A stretch of 64,000 bases of DNA, taken from Verrucomicrobiota bacterium. GTDB taxonomy: Bacteria > Verrucomicrobiota > Verrucomicrobiia > Chthoniobacterales > UBA10450. A program made the translations under genes and the position numbers. The DNA is taken from the NCBI GenBank assembly GCA_003218975.1, contig QHPD01000105.1, positions 53,881 through 117,880 of the forward strand, in the 5' to 3' direction. Shown here piece by piece: positions 60,743-64,000 of the stretch (its first letter is position 1; each line of letters begins with the position of its first letter). The notes beneath the pieces are model-generated. The model did no database searches, was not told the origin of the DNA, and was given only the letters and a program-made list of their open reading frames with translations.

Positions 60743-62044
60743 GTGCGCACGCGACGCGATTTTCTTTCCCTCGCCGGCAAAAGCCTTGGTCTGGCCGCGC
60801 TTTCTTCGGCAACGGTCGCATCGCTATTAAGAAACATCGAAGCAGCGACAAAGAACGTCGCGCATCTCACGCCCGAGGAAGCGGCCATGGACGAGGACCA
60901 TTGGGCCACCATCCAGAATTCCTTCAGCGTCACGCGTGGCATCATCAACCTGAACAACGGCGGCGTTTCGCCCAGCCCGCGCTTCGTGACCGAGGCGCTC
61001 GTGCGTTACATCTGGGAACAGGAAGACGCCACCGCCTATACGATGTGGCAAATCCTCGAGCCGCAATCGGAAACCATTCGCACCGGCTTGGCCGAACTCT
61101 TCGGCTGCGACCGCGAAGAAATCGCGATCACGCGCAACGCGTCCGAGTCGCTCGAGATTCTGCTCATGGGCATGGACTTCAAGTCCGGCGACGAAATCCT
61201 CACCACCACCCAGGATTACCCGCGCATGCTCACTACGTTGCGTCAGCGCGAGAAACGAGAAGGGCTCAAACTGAAGCTCATTCAGATTCCGATTCCGCCG
61301 AAAAACCTCAACGAGATCACCGCCGCGTTTGAAAAAGGAATCACCGATCGCACTCGCCTCATCCTCATCTCGCACCAGATCAACATCACCGGCCAGATCA
61401 CGCCTGTGAAAGCTGTCTGCGACATCGCGCGCGTCCGCGGCATCGGGACCATCGTCGACGGCGCCCATTCCTTCGCCCAGTTCTACTTCAAACAAAGCGA
61501 TCTCGGTTGCGATTACTTCGGCACCAGCCTCCACAAATGGCTATACGCGCCGAAAGGCACCGGCATGCTTTATGTGAAGCGCGATAAAATCGGAAAACTC
61601 TGGCCGCTCATGGCCGCGGAAGCCAAACAGTCTTCCGATATCCGCAAGTTCGAAGAGATCGGCACCCACTCAGCCGCGCCAAAGCTCGCCATCGGCGAAG
61701 CGCTCCTTTTTCACAACGGCATCGGCGGCAAACGCAAGGAAGCGCGGTTGCGCTACCTCTCCCGTTACTGGATGAACCGGCTCAAAGACGTGCCCAAGAT
61801 CCGGTTCAACACGTCGTTCGATCCAAATCAGTCGTGCGCGATCGCTAACGTGCACATCGACGCCACCAATCCGGAAGCGGTGACGAAATACCTATTCGAC
61901 AAACACCGCATCTTTACAGTCCCGATCCTGCACGAAGAATTCCAAGGCATCCGCATCACGCCCAACCTCTACACCACCATCGAGGAACTCAATCGGTTCT
62001 GCGATCAGATGGAGCTCATCGCACGGCACGGCTTACCATCGTAA
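60743..62044 (+). CDS. Tat-exported class V aminotransferase-like PLP protein
   Basis: A 433-residue PLP-dependent protein. N-terminal twin-arginine signal RTRRDFLSLAGKSLGLAAL suggests export by Tat. The class-V fold carries ITRNASESLEILLMGMDF, VDGAHSFAQFYF and the PLP lysine in FGTSLHKWLYAPKGTGML. It resembles isopenicillin-N epimerase/cysteine desulfurase-like proteins of unknown substrate. The start is a GTG at 60743, chosen for the Tat signal. The gene is divergent from the quinone-reductase relic. Confidence 0.88.
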   Translation: MRTRRDFLSLAGKSLGLAALSSATVASLLRNIEAATKNVAHLTPEEAAMDEDHWATIQNSFSVTRGIINLNNGGVSPSPRFVTEALVRYIWEQEDATAYTMWQILEPQSETIRTGLAELFGCDREEIAITRNASESLEILLMGMDFKSGDEILTTTQDYPRMLTTLRQREKREGLKLKLIQIPIPPKNLNEITAAFEKGITDRTRLILISHQINITGQITPVKAVCDIARVRGIGTIVDGAHSFAQFYFKQSDLGCDYFGTSLHKWLYAPKGTGMLYVKRDKIGKLWPLMAAEAKQSSDIRKFEEIGTHSAAPKLAIGEALLFHNGIGGKRKEARLRYLSRYWMNRLKDVPKIRFNTSFDPNQSCAIANVHIDATNPEAVTKYLFDKHRIFTVPILHEEFQGIRITPNLYTTIEELNRFCDQMELIARHGLPS

Positions 62045-62059
62045 CTCTTCGCCGAGACT

Positions 62060-62085
62060 CTGTATCGGCGGTCTCCAGCCGTCGA
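62060..62085. repeat. Diverged CTGTATCGGCGGTC repeat unit
   Basis: CTGTATCGGCGGTCTCCAGC then CGTCGA: one base off the consensus unit, with hairpin potential (CGGCGG/CCAGCCG region). It lies between the PLP enzyme stop and the nucleotidyltransferase gene. Confidence 0.5.
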
Positions 62086-62165
62086 CTCCCCAACTGAGCG
62101 TTTCCAGCTTTCCATTTTCACTTTCGAATTTTCTTTAGATCTCGTTTCAGCGAGATTCTGCGACG

Positions 62166-62684
62166 ATGGCGATAAAAGAAGCGATCCAGATTATTAATCG
62201 GATGGAAGCCGACGGTGTGATTGAACGCTATGCCATCGGCGGTGCTGTTGGGGCGACATTTTATCTGGAACCGGTCGCCACCCTCGATGTGGATGTCTTC
62301 ATTGAATTCCGCGCCCAGCCAGGCTCACGCCTGGTAAGTTTGGAGCCGATCTTCACGTACCTTCGCGACCGTGGCTGCACCATGGAAGGCGAACATATTG
62401 TCATTGCCGGCTGGCCGGTGCAGTTTCTCCCGGCTAACAGCAACCTTCTGCAGGAAGCGTTAGTCGCGGCTGTCGAAAAGAGTGTGGAGGGAACGTCTGC
62501 TCGGGTCTTTACCGCTGAGCACATTGCCGCCATCGCGCTCCAAACAGGCCGTGCAAAAGATAAAGCACGCGTGCTTCAATTCATCGAAGCAAACGCCGTC
62601 GATCTTGGCCGCGTACGAGAAATTCTCACGCGGCACGGTTTGAATGGCAATTGGCAGCAATTCGAGCAACAATTCCTCAAGTAA
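62166..62684 (+). CDS. Nucleotidyltransferase (AbiEii/DUF6036-like)
   Basis: A 172-residue protein with a minimal nucleotidyltransferase core: YAIGGAVGATFYLEP followed by LDVDVFIEF gives the GG and DxD acid pair. Two further helices follow (LLQEALVAAVEKSVEG, AEHIAAIALQTGRAKDKARV). Such domains are found in AbiEii toxins, MNT antitoxins and related families. The small gene starting one base after its stop is a possible partner. Its function is not shown by sequence. Confidence 0.8.
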   Translation: MAIKEAIQIINRMEADGVIERYAIGGAVGATFYLEPVATLDVDVFIEFRAQPGSRLVSLEPIFTYLRDRGCTMEGEHIVIAGWPVQFLPANSNLLQEALVAAVEKSVEGTSARVFTAEHIAAIALQTGRAKDKARVLQFIEANAVDLGRVREILTRHGLNGNWQQFEQQFLK

Positions 62685-62685
62685 G

Positions 62686-62874
62686 GTGAAGGGTTATTTT
62701 GAACGAATTAGTGAAAGTAAACGCGACTTTCGAAGGCGGCTGGCGGCGCTGCCCATCGCCGAGAAATTACGATTGCTCGATTCATTACGTGAACGCATGC
62801 TGGCGATTCGCCGCGGGTCGAATGCCGTTGCCACGAGGAAAACCATCGTTCAAGAGACGCCTTCTGAGCGCTGA
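62686..62874 (+). CDS. Small helical protein, partner of the nucleotidyltransferase
   Basis: A 62-residue helical protein from a GTG at 62686, one base after the preceding stop. The core RLAALPIAEKLRLLDSLRER is seen in small proteins that I recall next to AbiEii-like nucleotidyltransferases. It lacks a DNA-binding motif. No strong ribosome site is seen, which suggests coupled translation. Toxin or antitoxin role is inference. Confidence 0.6.
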   Translation: MKGYFERISESKRDFRRRLAALPIAEKLRLLDSLRERMLAIRRGSNAVATRKTIVQETPSER

Positions 62875-63029
62875 GTTCTAACCTCCGATCTCCGACCTTT
62901 ACGCTCTCAACACTTACCATGAACTATCAGCTCTCCCCTGATCGCCGCGGTCCATTATCATAGAAACAAGCTTTACATCCGCCATGTTGACTCATCGAGA
63001 GTACGACACAGGCAGATGGAAAAAATAAT

Positions 63030-63257
63030 ATGTCGCTCGCAGAACTCGAAAACGTGACAAAGGTCTGGCCACCAATATCACGCGCCGTGCGCGTGCCTCA
63101 TACCGATGCGGATTACCAGGAAGTGGTTGAATTGCTCGATCGCGTCACCGATCAAGTCGGCGAAGACGAAAACCATCCGCTTGCTTCCCTGATGGGCGTG
63201 CTCAGTGTGTTGATCGAGAAGTACGAAGACGAGCACGTGCCGGAATTAGCTGAGTAA
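63030..63257 (+). CDS. HigA-N-terminus-like small acidic protein without HTH
   Basis: A 75-residue acidic protein. The pattern VPHTDADYQEVVELLDRVTD then LSVLIEKYEDEHVPELAE matches the N-terminal part that precedes the helix-turn-helix in HigA antitoxins, but the HTH is absent and no HigB toxin is visible next to it. It may be a truncated antitoxin or a real HTH-less family. It is 155 bases after the small helical gene. Confidence 0.6.
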   Translation: MSLAELENVTKVWPPISRAVRVPHTDADYQEVVELLDRVTDQVGEDENHPLASLMGVLSVLIEKYEDEHVPELAE

Positions 63258-63266
63258 CTCGGTCCA

Positions 63267-63458
63267 TTGAAATCAAAATTCACCCAGCGCTGTTACCGCG
63301 CACCGAAACAAAGAGCCTGCGGATTGTGTAAGCCGCACCAGCAGGGGTGGGACGACAAGAAAACGTTCGCCGATCTGCGACGGGCGGTCGCTCACGAGCA
63401 ACAGCTCCGCGATTGGGAAGACGCCTCCAGATCAACGGCCGACGATTTCCGCAAATAA
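63267..63458 (+). CDS. Small CxxC protein
   Basis: A 63-residue basic protein from TTG 63267, nine bases after the HigA-like stop. The stretch RCYRAPKQRACGLCKPHQQG contains a CGLC motif that could bind zinc or an iron-sulfur site, and DKKTFADLRRAVAHEQQLRD follows as a helix. Start codon and expression are uncertain. No named family is recognised. Confidence 0.45.
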   Translation: MKSKFTQRCYRAPKQRACGLCKPHQQGWDDKKTFADLRRAVAHEQQLRDWEDASRSTADDFRK

Positions 63459-63781
63459 TCACTCACGCGCATGCCTCGCCTCGCATTCGTAGCCTTGGCG
63501 CAGCGGCTCAACTCCGTAAAGGAGCGTGGCTCTAACGGAGCTTTACGCTCTCAACTCTCAACTATGTGTCGCGCCGTACCTGTGCGCGAAGGCGGATCAA
63601 CTTTACATCAAACCTCAAACATCGAATATCAAACATCGCCGCGTCCGCGGCATTCTTCCCATCTTCCTTCATCTCCATTCTGCGCCTGGCATCCGTCAGC
63701 GCGCTGAAATTCGAAGCCAGCTACAAAGAGGAAAAATCAAAAACGGGGCAACGGGTTGCCGCCATAATTGAACGGAAAATT
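63459..63781. other. Gene-free stretch with decayed repeats
   Basis: No supportable gene. Open frames here are translations of repetitive text: a TCAAACATCGAATATCAAAC-type repeat (63614-63638), related to the one between lepA and lepB, and pyrimidine-rich runs after 63650. No promoter, RNA gene or terminator could be named. Confidence 0.6.
63614..63638. repeat. Dispersed intergenic repeat (second copy)
   Basis: This 25-base segment with two TCAAACATC units is close to the reverse complement of 43351-43376. It shows one repeat family present in two distant intergenic regions. Confidence 0.5.
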
Positions 63782-63868
63782 ATGAACTTATCTATCGAAA
63801 CGAAAGTGGCCATCGCCGTGGCGACGGGTTTGGTCGTTTTGATCGTGGGCGCTATGGCCCAGGGGTAG
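63782..63868 (+). CDS. Possible 28-residue small membrane protein
   Basis: ATG 63782 opens a 28-residue frame with a single hydrophobic segment, VAIAVATGLVVLIVGAMA. It has no clear ribosome site and is near the end of a repeat-rich stretch. It could be a small membrane protein or chance. Confidence 0.3.
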   Translation: MNLSIETKVAIAVATGLVVLIVGAMAQG

Positions 63869-64000
63869 CGAAGGTGCATCCCTCATTTTTAATTGAAACT
63901 CGCTGGCCTCCCGGCTTACTCGCTCCTACCCTCGTCACTTTACCTTCTATGTCGCGCGTCCCGCGCGCTCCATTCTTCCTTCTTCCTTTTTCCTTTTTAC

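Noticed and set aside
63566..63868. 100-residue open frame at the right end
   Set aside because: It reads repetitive intergenic text; only the final 28 codons from ATG 63782 are worth keeping, at low confidence.

Overview
The window reads as a chromosomal segment of a Gram-negative, outer-membrane-bearing bacterium, most likely a soil-type Verrucomicrobiota (Spartobacteria/Chthoniobacterales-like). The lineage is inferred from gene content and protein style: KdsA with a full lptC-lptA-lptB set, LptE and a BamD-like TPR protein, a verrucomicrobial-looking TatD with a central insertion, a signal peptidase with a large insertion, and many small Tyr/Gly-rich lipoproteins. No rRNA, CRISPR array, prophage or insertion sequence was seen. 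One tRNA gene (Leu, anticodon CAG) is present.

Layout. 1-3.2 kb: 3' part of nuoN, an HNH nuclease and a glutathionyl-hydroquinone reductase. 3.2-8.2 kb (minus): a universal stress protein, a YwaF-like membrane protein, then kdsA-lptC-lptA-lptB and a DUF6572 gene (Kdo synthesis plus LPS export). 8.3-13.3 kb (plus): coaD, yceD(DUF177)-rpmF-plsX-fabH, tatD and an L,D-transpeptidase lipoprotein. 13.3-19.1 kb (minus): sucA-sucB, rph, gmd. 19.2-25.5 kb (plus): a DegP-type protease and a GldA/GldF/GldG/DUF4340 ABC cluster. 25.5-29.6 kb (minus): menG/ubiE, a small basic protein (plus strand), tRNA-Leu, and a BamD-like/LptE/TPR run. 29.7-35.6 kb: DUF72, PHP phosphatase, a BsuPI-domain protein, a frameshifted cupin-hydrolase, a frameshifted NTF2-like gene and an M23 peptidase. 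35.6-37.6 kb (minus): moaA-moaC-mog. 37.7-45.3 kb: lipoproteins, ubiD, and a minus-strand run lepA-lepB-unknown membrane protein-squalene/phytoene synthase. 45.3-53.5 kb: FHA, HAD and STAS proteins, two glycosyltransferases, a heptosyltransferase and an MsbA-like exporter (envelope glycan assembly), a PHP protein and DUF1330. 53.8-56.7 kb: a large FAD/Fe-S/CCG oxidoreductase. 56.9-64 kb: small secreted proteins, a broken quinone reductase, a Tat-exported PLP enzyme, a nucleotidyltransferase with a small partner, and small orphan ORFs.

The genes work mainly on cell-envelope construction (Kdo, LPS transport, GDP-sugar, heptosyl and glycosyl transfer, lipid flipping, lipoprotein and signal-peptide processing), with central metabolism (complex I, 2-oxoglutarate dehydrogenase, fatty acid initiation, CoA, molybdopterin).

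The most unusual signals are defects and repeats. sucA appears to lack, in frame, the conserved loop that carries the HGHNE-type motif. A quinone reductase has lost its Rossmann core. Two neighbouring genes carry frameshifts. A palindromic CTGTAGCGGCGGTC-type repeat family is scattered between genes and has apparently been absorbed, in frame, into the coding sequence of the large oxidoreductase, which also carries a 2 x 37-bp tandem repeat. These could be real decay and repeat domestication or, in part, assembly error; sequence alone cannot decide.
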